Translations under genes and position numbers: made by a program
The notes under the pieces: generated by a model
Seen by the model: only the letters and a program-made list of their open reading frames with translations
The model's database searches: none
What the model was told of the DNA's origin: nothing
Part shown: positions 8,792-16,517 of the stretch, piece after piece
How the letters are laid out: each line of letters begins with the position of its first letter
How positions within the stretch are numbered: position 1 is the first letter of the stretch
Assembly: GCA_036244855.1 (NCBI GenBank)
Contig: BQKZ01008820.1
Location: forward strand, 11,236 to 28,527
Origin: Temnopleurus reevesii
Taxonomy: Eukaryota > Echinodermata > Echinoidea > Temnopleuroida > Temnopleuridae
DNA: 17,292 bases
Reading direction: 5' to 3'

Positions 8792-8970
8792 AGAATGAAT
8801 TGTAATTGCTTATGCCGTGTTAACACATGATTCACCTTGTGTGTTTATTCGCTGAAATTACTGGGCATTTACTTTACAACGTGAACGATATTCAAGAAGT
8901 TAGATCATTATGGTAGTCAAATTGAAACATAATGTGCTCTTGGATACAATGAGGTCCGGAAAGCTTTAAC

Positions 8971-9171
8971 ATTCTTTTTCTATATAATTATAAATCCACA
9001 CAAAAGAATATTTACCCCCTCTTATACTGCAGAAATATGACAAAACAAACGCCGTACAATGAATATCAAATGTACATTCTTTTGTGTGTATTGAGGTATT
9101 GTGAATGCCTGAATGAAGTTGTCTAATTTATCCCAAATCCTTTATCTTGTCTGCCCATAGTGTTTACTCAC
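8971..9171 (-). other. Intronic spacer, nothing recognised
   Basis: Unique AT-rich sequence between the tandem duplication and the first broken SRCR back-half copy. Confidence 0.6.
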
Positions 9172-9573
9172 CGAATGGGACACACTGTACGTAAGCGTTC
9201 TCAGACGGGTCTGTAGTCCCCAACCACGTCTGTCCTTAGGTGCAGTCCGTCAGTCGTGTTTCTCTGGGTATGACTTCATTTTCACCCCCCATCAAAGCCG
9301 ACTCACACGTTTGCGTTGTTAGCCCGCGTCGGCCCTTCGTTTTTGGAAATTAAAGCGCTCCCTTTACGCACAAAAACGCAAGCCGAACGCCAAACCACCA
9401 TCTGATCTGCGCATGCTTTGCGTCTAAGGAGCGTGTTTAATTTCCAAAAATGGTAGGCCGACGCAGGCTAAATGCGTAAAAGTGTGATTCGGCCTTTACG
9501 CATGATATGAGCCAAACATACTAAACCACTAGTGAGACATGGTATAGCGTGTAAGCTTACGGCACCATTGTGA
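9172..9573 (-). pseudogene. Broken SRCR back-half exon (S1), split by a foldback element
   Basis: The donor side (9172-9290) still reads TRLTDCT, a TAA stop, then QTWLG and the AYVQCVPF end with donor TTCG/GTGAGT. The acceptor side (9498-9573) retains HNGAV-like and GLVW-like sequence, but the acceptor CTAG has decayed and a base is missing. A foldback element of about 207 bp separates the two parts. The TAA falls at the same codon as in the S3 copy at 10616-10780, so both probably descend from one already broken copy. Confidence 0.8.
9291..9497. mobile_element. Foldback MITE-like element, family A, copy 1 (inside SRCR exon copy)
   Basis: The arms are about 80 bp. The left arm has gccgactcacacgtttgcgt then tttttggaaattaaagcgct; the right arm is its reverse complement with mismatches (agcgtgtttaatttccaaaa, gtgtgattcggcc). 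There is no open frame. It interrupts the SRCR back-half copy S1 at the codons just after the conserved MCNGDE region. Another copy occupies the same site in S4. Confidence 0.8.
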
Positions 9574-9904
9574 CTTTTTCTCCCTTGTATTTAACCTTTC
9601 CCTTCTCTTAAATTTCCTATAGGACACCATCTATTATAACAGTTTGGTTTCCGTTAAAAGAAACAAGATGATCCGATTAACGCAGTGACAACCCTTTTAC
9701 AAAGTTGAACCACATCGCAAATGTTAAGCCCCGGTCAAATATGACCCCATAAGCGACACGACTCTTTGTTAATTCACAGTTAACTGCCTCAGAACAACGA
9801 GTCGGGGTGAATCGTGTTGCTTCCGGGGTCCTATGTGACCGGGGCTTTAGCCTTAAGGTGAGACACAATTTGGGTGTATTTCGGAAGAAAACTAAAACAC
9901 TTAC
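9574..9904 (-). other. Intron between SRCR S2 and S1 copies, containing family B element
   Basis: This stretch matches 12534-13438 of the duplicate, except for the 555 bp nested insertion there. Shared markers include gtttccgttaaaagaaacaa and gatgatccgatta. I see no exon in it. Confidence 0.7.
9727..9846. mobile_element. Foldback MITE-like element, family B, copy 1, TTA target duplication
   Basis: A 120 bp element starting AGCCCCGGTCA and ending with its reverse complement, flanked on both sides by TTA (9724-9726 and 9847-9849). The arms cover much of the length (ccccgg..gacacgac on the left, gaatcgtgttgcttccgggg on the right). The internal loop contains ttaattcacagttaactgcc. It is non-coding. 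Confidence 0.85.
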
Positions 9905-10111
9905 CAAAGGGGACACATTGTGCGTATGCGCTTTCACACGGATCCGTGGTCCCCAACCACGTCTGTCCCCCGGTGCAATCCGTCAGCCGTGTTTCACTGG
10001 GTACAAAGGTTTCATCACCATTACACATGATACGAATTAGCCACACCAAGCCGCTAGTAGGACGGACCGTACCAGATGGTATGGACGGTGAGTTTACGGC
10101 ACCATTATGAC
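9905..10111 (-). CDS. SRCR domain back-half exon S2 (intact, phase 1-1)
   Basis: This 207 nt exon (69 codons) has acceptor TCTCCCTAG/GTCATA and donor TTTG/GTAAGT, phase 1 at both ends. The peptide begins GHNGAV, carries GLVWLIRIMCNGDE and LTDC, and ends DPCESAYAQCVPFG. This is the second half of a scavenger receptor cysteine-rich domain. With the front half at 16155-16298 it gives six cysteines. Group A SRCR domains are known to be encoded by two exons with six cysteines, which fits. The splice join rebuilds VQLG-HNGAV. It differs from the other intact copy (13439-13645) at four residues (N/S, I/N, T/I, T/M) and about nine silent positions. SRCR domains bind diverse ligands, including microbial surfaces. 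Confidence 0.9.
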
Positions 10112-10615
10112 CTAGGGAGACAAGGATCATCGATGTTACTTTTAAGGAATATAATCCCTTTTTGGCTAAAGCAAGGTGTTTGGAGGCCAATGATCCACCG
10201 ACCCTCTGAAAGTGGTTTGACCCGAATTTTTGTTCACTGAAATTAAACAAAAAGTCACAATGAAACTATAGGACAACATGAGAAGTTCAACCAGAGTGGT
10301 GTTTCACCATGTCGTTTTTAAAGTTACGCACGACTTTAAGAAAGACTGGATTACATTAACGAGTGTTATATGCTTAGATTCTCCATCATTCAGTAAAAGA
10401 ACTGATACCAGTCGTGCGTATAAGTTCGTTCTTAAAGTCTTTCTTATTTTGGTGAAACACCGCCCTGATGAGTTATTTTCAGTAAGATTATAAATAACCA
10501 TGTGAAAAACATGAGAGAGGCATTTTCAGAGGACCCTTTCCTCTATTCTACCTTTTATTTCCTACATGGAATATGTTAAAAGATTTTTTATTCGGCCCTT
10601 ATATACGATTCGCGA
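10112..10615 (-). other. Intron segment unique to the S2/S3 interval
   Basis: Absent from the other SRCR duplicate. It is mostly occupied by a foldback element at 10294-10466. No exon is recognised. Confidence 0.6.
10294..10466. mobile_element. Foldback MITE-like element, family F
   Basis: The outer inverted repeats read gtggtgtttcacca on the left and tggtgaaacaccgccct on the right. Subterminal blocks (acgcacgacttt, aagaaagact) recur in inverted orientation and shuffled order. It is about 173 bp and non-coding. Target duplication is unclear. Confidence 0.75.
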
Positions 10616-10780
10616 TGGTCCCCAACCACGTCTGTCCTTAGGTGCAGTCCGTCAGCTGTGTTTGACCGGGCACGAACGTTTCATCCCCATTACACATGAT
10701 ACGAATTAGCCACACCAAGCCGCTAGTAGGACGGACCGTACCGGATGGTATGGGCGGTGAGCTTACGGCACCATTGTGAC
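10616..10780 (-). pseudogene. Broken SRCR back-half exon (S3): stop and lost donor
   Basis: The acceptor TCTCTAG/GTCACA and the first two thirds are well preserved (HNGAV, GLVWLIRIMCNGDE), then ACC TAA gives a stop after LTDCT. Homology ends after TWLG, so the last two cysteines and the donor are gone. It resembles S2 in the middle (gctagtaggacgga) and S5 near the acceptor and beyond, so it looks mosaic. Confidence 0.85.
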
Positions 10781-12030
10781 CTAGAGAGACAAGAAAATAT
10801 TGATGTTATAAGCTAGGTAACTTCGTTTAGGCAAAAACAAAGTTGGCCCCTGCTCATCAGACATCACACGAAATCATCACAACATATAATTTACACAGTA
10901 TCTTGGTTGTTATTGGCCAGTCCGTTACTAAGCGCAAAGATTTTTTAACAATAATATTAACCAATCACAGAACAGACATCACGTAAATGCCATTTCGTGA
11001 TACCATATGACTCGGACGTTATCTGACATGGTATTCACCAGAACGCTACTCTACGCAATAAATGTTTAAAACTGGCCAATCACAGAGTAGATAAGATGCG
11101 TGCTATCTAGGGTAGATGTGGATATAGACAATGTGATCATATTTGTAAAATGCAGGCACAAGAATCATAGGTCATTTGACAAGGTGTTAGACTTTGAATC
11201 GATATGTTTCAGCAATAGAACACTGCAAAATGTTGTTGGGCGAATAATCGATCCAACCAAGTCTTTGGCAATGTTTTCTTCATCTATTAAGTATTTATAC
11301 TCTACAATAACAATACATTTTAATTTGCCTAAAAATTGAGCAATTTCTTGCCCAACATTAAGTGAAGGTATTTTTTTTCAAACAACACTTTCTTGCAGTG
11401 TAAATCATTAATCCCAAACAAATACGGAACATGATTTCTCTATTACGTTTTCCAGACATTTTTGGTCTCCGTACATAACGACTAATCAATTTCATCTAGC
11501 TCTGAGTCTGAGGCGTCCTAACTCTTAGGTAGATGGGATGGTGGATTATTCTTTTTAACACATCTCGTTTGTTGAGAATATTAGATGAAAGTACATGCTA
11601 ATTCAACATCTTGAACATTTTGTTTTCAATGAAAACCCGCCAACTCAATAGAGGCATATTACGATCTAAGTTAGATGTGAATATACTACAATTAAGATTT
11701 ATGATATACAATGCACCCCTGACCCTAAGCATATCTCAGTACGGCGTTGCTATGTACAATATCAAAATATTATAACATTAATTCGATTGAAAATCGGAAA
11801 AATTGGGTTTCATACGTCAATACGGATTACAAAAACACCGTTATTAATTTGAACTTATTCTTCCTGTGATTTGCTCTTGGAAATAACAAGGAGTGGAATA
11901 AATGGTTGGTTAAGTTTACGGGTAGTTTTTAACTGAACACTCTCATTTGAAACTACACCATGTACACCGTAATAGCTTTACACCTGTGAGGATAGCATTG
12001 TACTCCATCGATTGTTGGGATATGTTGTAA
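10616..12030. repeat. 1.4 kb SRCR-linked duplication, copy 1 (partner about 13480-14880)
   Basis: Direct repeat offset by about 2.86 kb. From about 10765 to 11500 I see no difference from the partner. From about 11500 onward there are scattered substitutions, a 24 bp indel and variation near the end. The copy stops at the N at 12031. An open plus-strand frame of 79 codons at 11100 is identical in both copies but has no domain and simply reflects the identical DNA. Confidence 0.9.
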
Positions 12031-12031
12031 N
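12031..12031. other. Single N at duplication end and inside a truncated element
   Basis: The N separates gatatgttgtaa, the end of the duplicated block, from tcatgaaac, which is the inner part of a terminal repeat whose outer bases are missing. This fits a contig junction. Confidence 0.8.
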
Positions 12032-12190
12032 TCATGAAACTTTGTCAGCGACAAAATTAGTCAGCAGAGACAAATCCAGTGAAATCTTTGATTCTGATTG
12101 GCTTAAATCCACTGCCGCTGACTGTTGTTATAGCAACTGTCGGAAAATCCGCTCTTGTCGCACTGACTAATTTTCATGAAATGGCCCCCA
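12032..12190. mobile_element. Foldback MITE-like element, family C, left end truncated
   Basis: The right end reads gactaattttcatgaaatgg then ccccca. The left side has tcatgaaa..ttgtcagcgacaa and ttagtcag, an imperfect reverse complement. The outermost bases of the left arm are absent at the N. The internal part includes ctgttgttatagcaactgtc. It is non-coding. Confidence 0.7.
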
Positions 12191-12205
12191 GGTTTCATCC
12201 CCATT

Positions 12206-12443
12206 TCATCCCCGACTCACATGTTTGCGTTTTTAGCCCGCGTAGGCCCACCCTTTTTGGAAATTAAAGCGCTCCCTTGACGCACAAAACCGCAGGTCAT
12301 ACGGTGGACTGACTCTCGTCGTACGGTCGTCGAGCGGAAGCCGAACGTCACTACACCATCTGATCTGCGTTTGCTGTGCGTCTAGGGAGCGTTTTTAATT
12401 TCCAAAAACGAAGACTAAAAACGTAAAGGTGTGAGTCGGCCTT
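12206..12443. mobile_element. Foldback MITE-like element, family A, copy 2
   Basis: Same family as 9291-9497: ccgactcacatgtttgcgtt and tttttggaaattaaagcgct on the left, reversed on the right (agcgtttttaatttccaaaa, gtgagtcggcc). The loop is longer by about 30 bp. It lies at the same position of an SRCR back-half copy, so the insertion predates the duplication of S1 and S4. Confidence 0.8.
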
Positions 12444-12533
12444 TACACATGATATGAACTAAACATACTAAACCGCTAGTGAGACAGACCGTCCCGGATT
12501 GTATAGAGTGTAAGCTTACGACACCATTGTGAC
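12444..12533 (-). pseudogene. Remnant SRCR back-half exon (S4), acceptor side only
   Basis: The minus strand keeps a degenerate HNGxV...GLVxx core. Its acceptor has decayed, as in S1. The donor side is absent beyond a short trace (ggtttcatcccc, 12191-12202) on the far side of the family A element, where family C sequence begins. Confidence 0.75.
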
Positions 12534-12690
12534 TTTTTTCTCCTTTGTATTAAACCATTCCCGTAAAAAAAAAATTCCTTTAGGACAACATTGATTATAT
12601 AACAGTTCGGTTTCCGTTAAAAGAAACAAGATGATCCGATTAGCGCAATGACAACCCTTTATATATAGTGGAACCACATCGCAAATGCTA

Positions 12691-13380
12691 AGCCCCGGTC
12701 ACATAGGACCCCGGAAGGAACACGATTCACCCCGACCAGTCCTAGCAAATAGCCTTATTTAGCTATCATAATATTAGCCCAGAATAGCTATCGCTGGCTC
12801 GGGCTTCTTTCCAGTTTACACGCAAGTCTATGGGGGTTGAAACAACTTGATAATAGATGAAAGGGAAGCACACGGTGGATCGATTTTATTTTTGGCGTAC
12901 GAAAAGATGAATAGTTTTCATCTCCCAGACCTTTTTTGCAGATCGATCCACCGTGTGATAATTCCTTAAATCATCCATGTTTGCAAGTGCCTTAACAAGA
13001 TAGATTTTTTTCAATTCGCTCTGAATTTTCAGGCTATTCTAACGAAATGCAACATTGAACGTGCGCGCATACGTACGCGTATGTTCGTTTTTGTTTCTTC
13101 CCAGTGCTCATGACAAATCTCCGAGTGAATTTTGTTTTAAATAATATCCAGCTTTAATTAACTTTTATGTTGAATAAATAAATCGAAGCGACTTGAGCTT
13201 AGAATATATCCAACGACCGCAACGGCGATTTACGTTCAGCGAAGCTCGAAAATATCCCGAAAGAGCCAAATACGGATATTTGCTCGAACTGCCGACTCTT
13301 TGTTAATTTACAGTTAACTGCCTCAGAACAACGAGTCGGAGTGAATCGTGTTGCTTCCGGGGTCCTATGTGACCGGGGCT
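12691..13380. mobile_element. Foldback MITE-like element, family B, copy 2, split by nested insertion
   Basis: The left arm 12691-12736 (agccccggtcacataggacc, cacgattcaccccgac) and right part 13292-13380 (cggagtgaatcgtgttgctt, gaccggggct) together reconstitute family B at the position matching 9727-9846 in the other duplicate. The flanking triplets are CTA (probably a mutated TTA) on the left and TTA on the right. The interruption is the 555 bp element. Confidence 0.85.
12737..13291. mobile_element. Nested 555 bp terminal-inverted-repeat element, 5-bp target duplication CCGAC
   Basis: It is flanked by CCGAC at 12732-12736 and 13292-13296; removing the element and one CCGAC restores family B. 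Ends are CAGTCCTAGCAAATAGCC on the left and CAGTTCGAGCAAATATCC on the reverse of the right, an inverted repeat of about 27 bp with a few mismatches. Inside is a perfect 16 bp inverted repeat (12869-12884 with 12942-12957). I see no transposase frame, so it is probably non-autonomous. The superfamily is not assigned. Confidence 0.85.
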
Positions 13381-13438
13381 TTAGCCTTAAGGTGAGACAC
13401 AATTTGGGTGTATTTCGGAAGAAAACTAAAACACTTAC

Positions 13439-13645
13439 CAAAGGGGACACATTGTGCGTATGCGCTTTCACACGGATCTGTCATCCCCAACCACGTCTGT
13501 CCCCCGATGCAATCCGTCAGCCGTGTTTCACTCGGAACAAATGTTTCATCACCATTACACATGATACGATTCAGCCACACCAAGCCGCTCGTGGGACGGA
13601 CCGTACCGGATGGTATGGACGGTGAGCTTACGGCACCATTGTGAC
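13439..13645 (-). CDS. SRCR domain back-half exon S5 (intact, phase 1-1)
   Basis: This 207 nt exon (69 codons) has acceptor TCTCTAG/GTCACA and donor TTTG/GTAAGT, phase 1 at both ends. The peptide begins GHNGAVSS, contains GLVWLNRIMCNGDE and LTDCIGGQTWLG, and ends CESAYAQCVPFG. It supplies the four C-terminal cysteines of a group A-type SRCR domain. In transcription order it is the first intact back half after the front-half exon at 16155-16298, so it is the default splice partner. S2, at 9905-10111, is a second intact choice. The tail of the exon and the first 60 or so bases of the downstream intron are the same in S2 and S5, while the middle differs. Confidence 0.92.
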
Positions 13646-14880
13646 CTAGAGAGACAAGAAAATATTGATGTTATAAGCTAGGTAACTTCGTTTAGGCAAA
13701 AACAAAGTTGGCCCCTGCTCATCAGACATCACACGAAATCATCACAACATATAATTTACACAGTATCTTGGTTGTTATTGGCCAGTCCGTTACTAAGCGC
13801 AAAGATTTTTTAACAATAATATTAACCAATCACAGAACAGACATCACGTAAATGCCATTTCGTGATACCATATGACTCGGACGTTATCTGACATGGTATT
13901 CACCAGAACGCTACTCTACGCAATAAATGTTTAAAACTGGCCAATCACAGAGTAGATAAGATGCGTGCTATCTAGGGTAGATGTGGATATAGACAATGTG
14001 ATCATATTTGTAAAATGCAGGCACAAGAATCATAGGTCATTTGACAAGGTGTTAGACTTTGAATCGATATGTTTCAGCAATAGAACACTGCAAAATGTTG
14101 TTGGGCGAATAATCGATCCAACCAAGTCTTTGGCAATGTTTTCTTCATCTATTAAGTATTTATACTCTACAATAACAATACATTTTAATTTGCCTAAAAA
14201 TTGAGCAATTTCTTGCCCAACATTAAGTGAAGGTATTTTTTTTCAAACAACACTTTCTTGCAGTGTAAATCATTAATCCCAAACAAATACGGAACATGAT
14301 TTCTCTATTACGTTTTCCAGACATTTTTGGTCTCCGTACATAACGACTAATCAATTTCATCTAGCTCTTAGTCTGAGGCGTCCTAACTTTTAGGTAGATG
14401 GGGTGGTGGATTATTCTTTTTAACACATCTCGTTTGTTGAGAGTATTAGATGAAATTACTTGCTAATTCAACATCCTGAACATTTTTTTTGTTTCAATGA
14501 AACCCGCCAACTCAATAGAGGCATATTACGATCTAAGTTAGATGTGAATATACTACAGTTAAGATTTATGATATACAATGCACCCCTGACCCTAAGCATA
14601 TCTCAGTACGGCGTTGCTATGTACAATATCAAAATATTATAACATTAATTCGATTGAAAATCGGAAAAATTGGGCTTCATACGTCAATACGGATTACTTA
14701 TTCTTCCTGTGATTTGCTCTTGGAAATAACAAGGAGTGGAATAAATGGTTGGTTAAGTTTACGGGTAGTTTTTAACTGAACACTCTCATTTGAAACTATA
14801 CCATGTACACCGTAATTTATTTACATCTGTGAGGATACAATGCTGCATTGTACTCCATTAATTGTTGGGATATGTTGTAT
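13480..14880. repeat. 1.4 kb SRCR-linked duplication, copy 2 (partner 10616-12030)
   Basis: The acceptor-side part of S5 plus its upstream intron. It contains no exon other than S5. CCAAT-like words (accaatcacag, ggccaatcacag) and a stretch of cagacatcac repeats occur, but I do not assign function to them. Confidence 0.9.
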
Positions 14881-15578
14881 TATTTCATTTAGTGTTTAAT
14901 TACATCGGTGTTAAAGTTATCGCCATAATTTTCACATCATACTTACATACCCTCCCATGCCACAAGTATTGAAACATAGACCCATTCTTAATTTCTTCAG
15001 GACACACGTATAAATCAATATCATGCACTGGCCATATGAAGAAAATTTTTATAAAATATCCCAGGATTAGATTCTGTACTCAAGGACGATAACTTTTTGG
15101 AATTATGTCGCTCATTTTCAAAACCTATTGGCCAATACATGATGTCCCATAAAATTATAACAAACACATGCCCTGAAGGAACTGAGAGTGACGTCTTTAA
15201 CTAATGTTGGCTATTTTATTTTGCATTATATGGGGTATAGATTTTGATACTTTTTGTTAGCAGAAGTATTCAACAAGTCATGGAATATGTTCAATTTGAA
15301 AAAAGGGAAACGCATTTTGCGAAAAGCCGTTGACTAATCTGCAAGTCGAGACATTGCAATTTTCTTCCCTGTCGTCTTTGGTCTTTGGTACCTAGGGCAT
15401 AATTGAATTAAGAATGGTTTTACCATACAAAATTAATAAACCGTGTATGACACTTTAATTTCAACCATAGATATTTGTTTTTTTTCACATTTAAGGAAAA
15501 ATAAGAAAAATACGACAGGTGAATCAATGGAAAACGAACGTAATTTTGCTATGTTGCAATACTTGTGGCATGGGAGGG
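14881..15578 (-). repeat. Intron with a 32 bp inverted repeat pair; no exon
   Basis: At 14948-14979 the plus strand reads taccctcccatgccacaagt and on through attgaaacatag. At 15549-15580 the reverse complement is present with one mismatch. A further 12 bp (ccattcttaatt, 14982) is mirrored at about 15406-15417, so the inner arm may have been interrupted. No domain or splice-bounded frame was found. Confidence 0.7.
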
Positions 15579-15660
15579 TAATTGCAAACAATTGACGATG
15601 GCATTGTTTCAGTCCCATGCCTGATTACACACCCTGCCCTATTGACTGTTGTGTTAAACT
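15579..15660 (-). pseudogene. Truncated SRCR front-half copy R4
   Basis: The most diverged unit. The WD region reads TGG GAC TGA, a stop, and no donor follows CAATTA. The 5' half and acceptor are absent. Confidence 0.75.
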
Positions 15661-15733
15661 AACTAATGTGATAAATCTTATATAAAATTCGGTGCTAACT
15701 TCAGTGCTAAATTAAACACCATGGTGTACTCAA

Positions 15734-15815
15734 CTAGTTGCAAACACGTTACAATGGCATTATCCAAGTCCCACGCCTAATTACACACTCTTCATCATCA
15801 ACTGATTGAAATAGT
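15734..15815 (-). pseudogene. Truncated SRCR front-half copy R3
   Basis: It has a TAG stop where the intact exon encodes Gln of CNQAW. The WDLDNAIVTC segment is otherwise recognisable, but the donor G is replaced by T. Confidence 0.8.
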
Positions 15816-15876
15816 GGAACTGAAATTCCATTCGGTGCTAACTTCAGTGTTAAAATTAACACCATAGTGTACTCAC

Positions 15877-15960
15877 CTAGTTGTACACACGTTACAATGG
15901 CATTATCTAAATCCCATGCCTGATTACACACTCTGCCCAATAGATTGCTGTGTTAAATCT
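15877..15960 (-). pseudogene. Truncated SRCR front-half copy R2
   Basis: The coding segment from GRVCNQAWDL to CVQL is intact with donor G/GTGAGT. ATT TAA replaces ATT TAC at the Tyr of EIYH, and Trp of QWG is changed to Leu. The upstream half and acceptor are missing. Confidence 0.8.
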
Positions 15961-16015
15961 GAAATTCGATCCAGTGCTAGTGTCGGTGTTAAATTGAACA
16001 CCATGGTGTATTCAC

Positions 16016-16099
16016 CTAGTTGTACGCACGTTACAATGGCATTATCCAAATCCCATGCCTGGTTACACACTCTGCCCAATAGATTGCTGTGTTAAATCT
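16016..16099 (-). pseudogene. Truncated SRCR front-half copy R1
   Basis: Nearly identical to R2, with the same TAA at the Tyr codon and the same Trp-to-Leu change, and donor G/GTGAAT. An acceptor-like TTTCAG precedes it, but that frame hits a stop before the donor. Confidence 0.8.
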
Positions 16100-16154
16100 G
16101 AAATTCGATCCAGTGCTAGTGTCGGTGTTAAATTGAACACCATGGTGTACTCAC

Positions 16155-16298
16155 CTAGTTGTACACACGTTACAATGGCATTATCTAAGTCCCATGCTTG
16201 ATTACACACTCTGCCCCATTGATTGTTGTGGTAAATCTCGACGAATCCGGAAAGATCACTTTCACCGTTCATTAAACGTACAATACCTTCGTTTTGAC
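16155..16298 (-). CDS. SRCR domain front-half exon (intact, phase 1-1)
   Basis: This 144 nt exon (48 codons) has acceptor TCTGTAAAG/GTCAAA and donor CTAG/GTGAGT, phase 1 at both ends. The peptide reads GQNEGIVRLMNGESDLSG, then FVEIYHNNQWGRVC and WDLDNAIVTCVQLG. This is the canonical first half of an SRCR domain, with VRL, G-x-VEIYHNxQWGxVC and A-x-V-x-C-x-QLG. It carries two of the six group A-type cysteines; the rest come from S5 or S2. It is the only intact front half in the window, against two intact back halves. Phase-1 joining regenerates the usual QLG-H/Y sequence. Any upstream exon lies beyond the window end. Confidence 0.93.
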
Positions 16299-16370
16299 CT
16301 TTACAGAAAGATGAAAAAAAATGAAATAAAACATGAAAACAAGCAAAAAATACAATTAAATAAACACTTA

Positions 16371-16517
16371 GGGGTGTTGCTCAAAGGTTGCAATTGATCG
16401 TAAGTTGCAGTTGATCGGTATGCGCCAATCAAAATCATTGTTTCATGCGCGAATAAAAATGCGCGTTACAATTTGAAAAGTTGCAGTTGACTTGCAGTTG
16501 ATTTTGAGCAACACCCC
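16371..16517. mobile_element. Foldback MITE-like element, family G
   Basis: The ends read GGGGTGTTGCTCAAA on the left and its reverse complement on the right (tttgagcaacacccc). Subterminal gttgcagttga-type words recur in both arms. It is about 147 bp, non-coding, with TA on each outer side (a possible TA target duplication). It lies just upstream of the acceptor of the SRCR front-half exon. Confidence 0.8.

Larger units (their letters stand above)
7642..8970. repeat. 1.33 kb tandem duplication, unit 2
   Basis: Direct repeat of 6303-7640. Differences include a 26 bp deletion after the family D element, a shorter stretch around 8110 and a greatly expanded AG/G microsatellite at about 8743-8791. 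The end gaggtccggaaagctttaacat matches unit 1, after which the sequence becomes unique. Confidence 0.9.
15579..16099 (-). repeat. Tandem array of truncated SRCR front-half exon copies (about 139 bp unit)
   Basis: Four head-to-tail units lie immediately downstream of the intact front-half exon, with exon ends at 16016, 15877, 15734 and about 15579 (spacing 139, 139, 143 and about 155). Each keeps about 84 nt of the 3' exon end. The two nearest keep intact donors (CTAG/GTGAAT and CTAG/GTGAGT). The third has lost the donor (CTAG/TTGAGT) and the fourth has none. Divergence increases with distance from the intact exon. Confidence 0.9.

Noticed and set aside
9831..10250. 139-codon minus-strand frame starting at a Met upstream of SRCR S2
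   Set aside because: Only the part between the acceptor at 10111 and the donor at 9905 matches SRCR. The rest is intron readthrough on both sides.
10860..11090. CCAAT-box-like words suggesting a promoter
   Set aside because: They lie in a duplicated intron with no TATA, initiator or downstream first exon, and such words are common in AT-rich DNA.
11100..11339. Plus-strand 79-codon open frame, identical at 13965-14204
   Set aside because: Perfect identity of the two frames comes from the identical DNA of the duplication, not from protein constraint. There is no domain, no splice context and the gene runs on the other strand.
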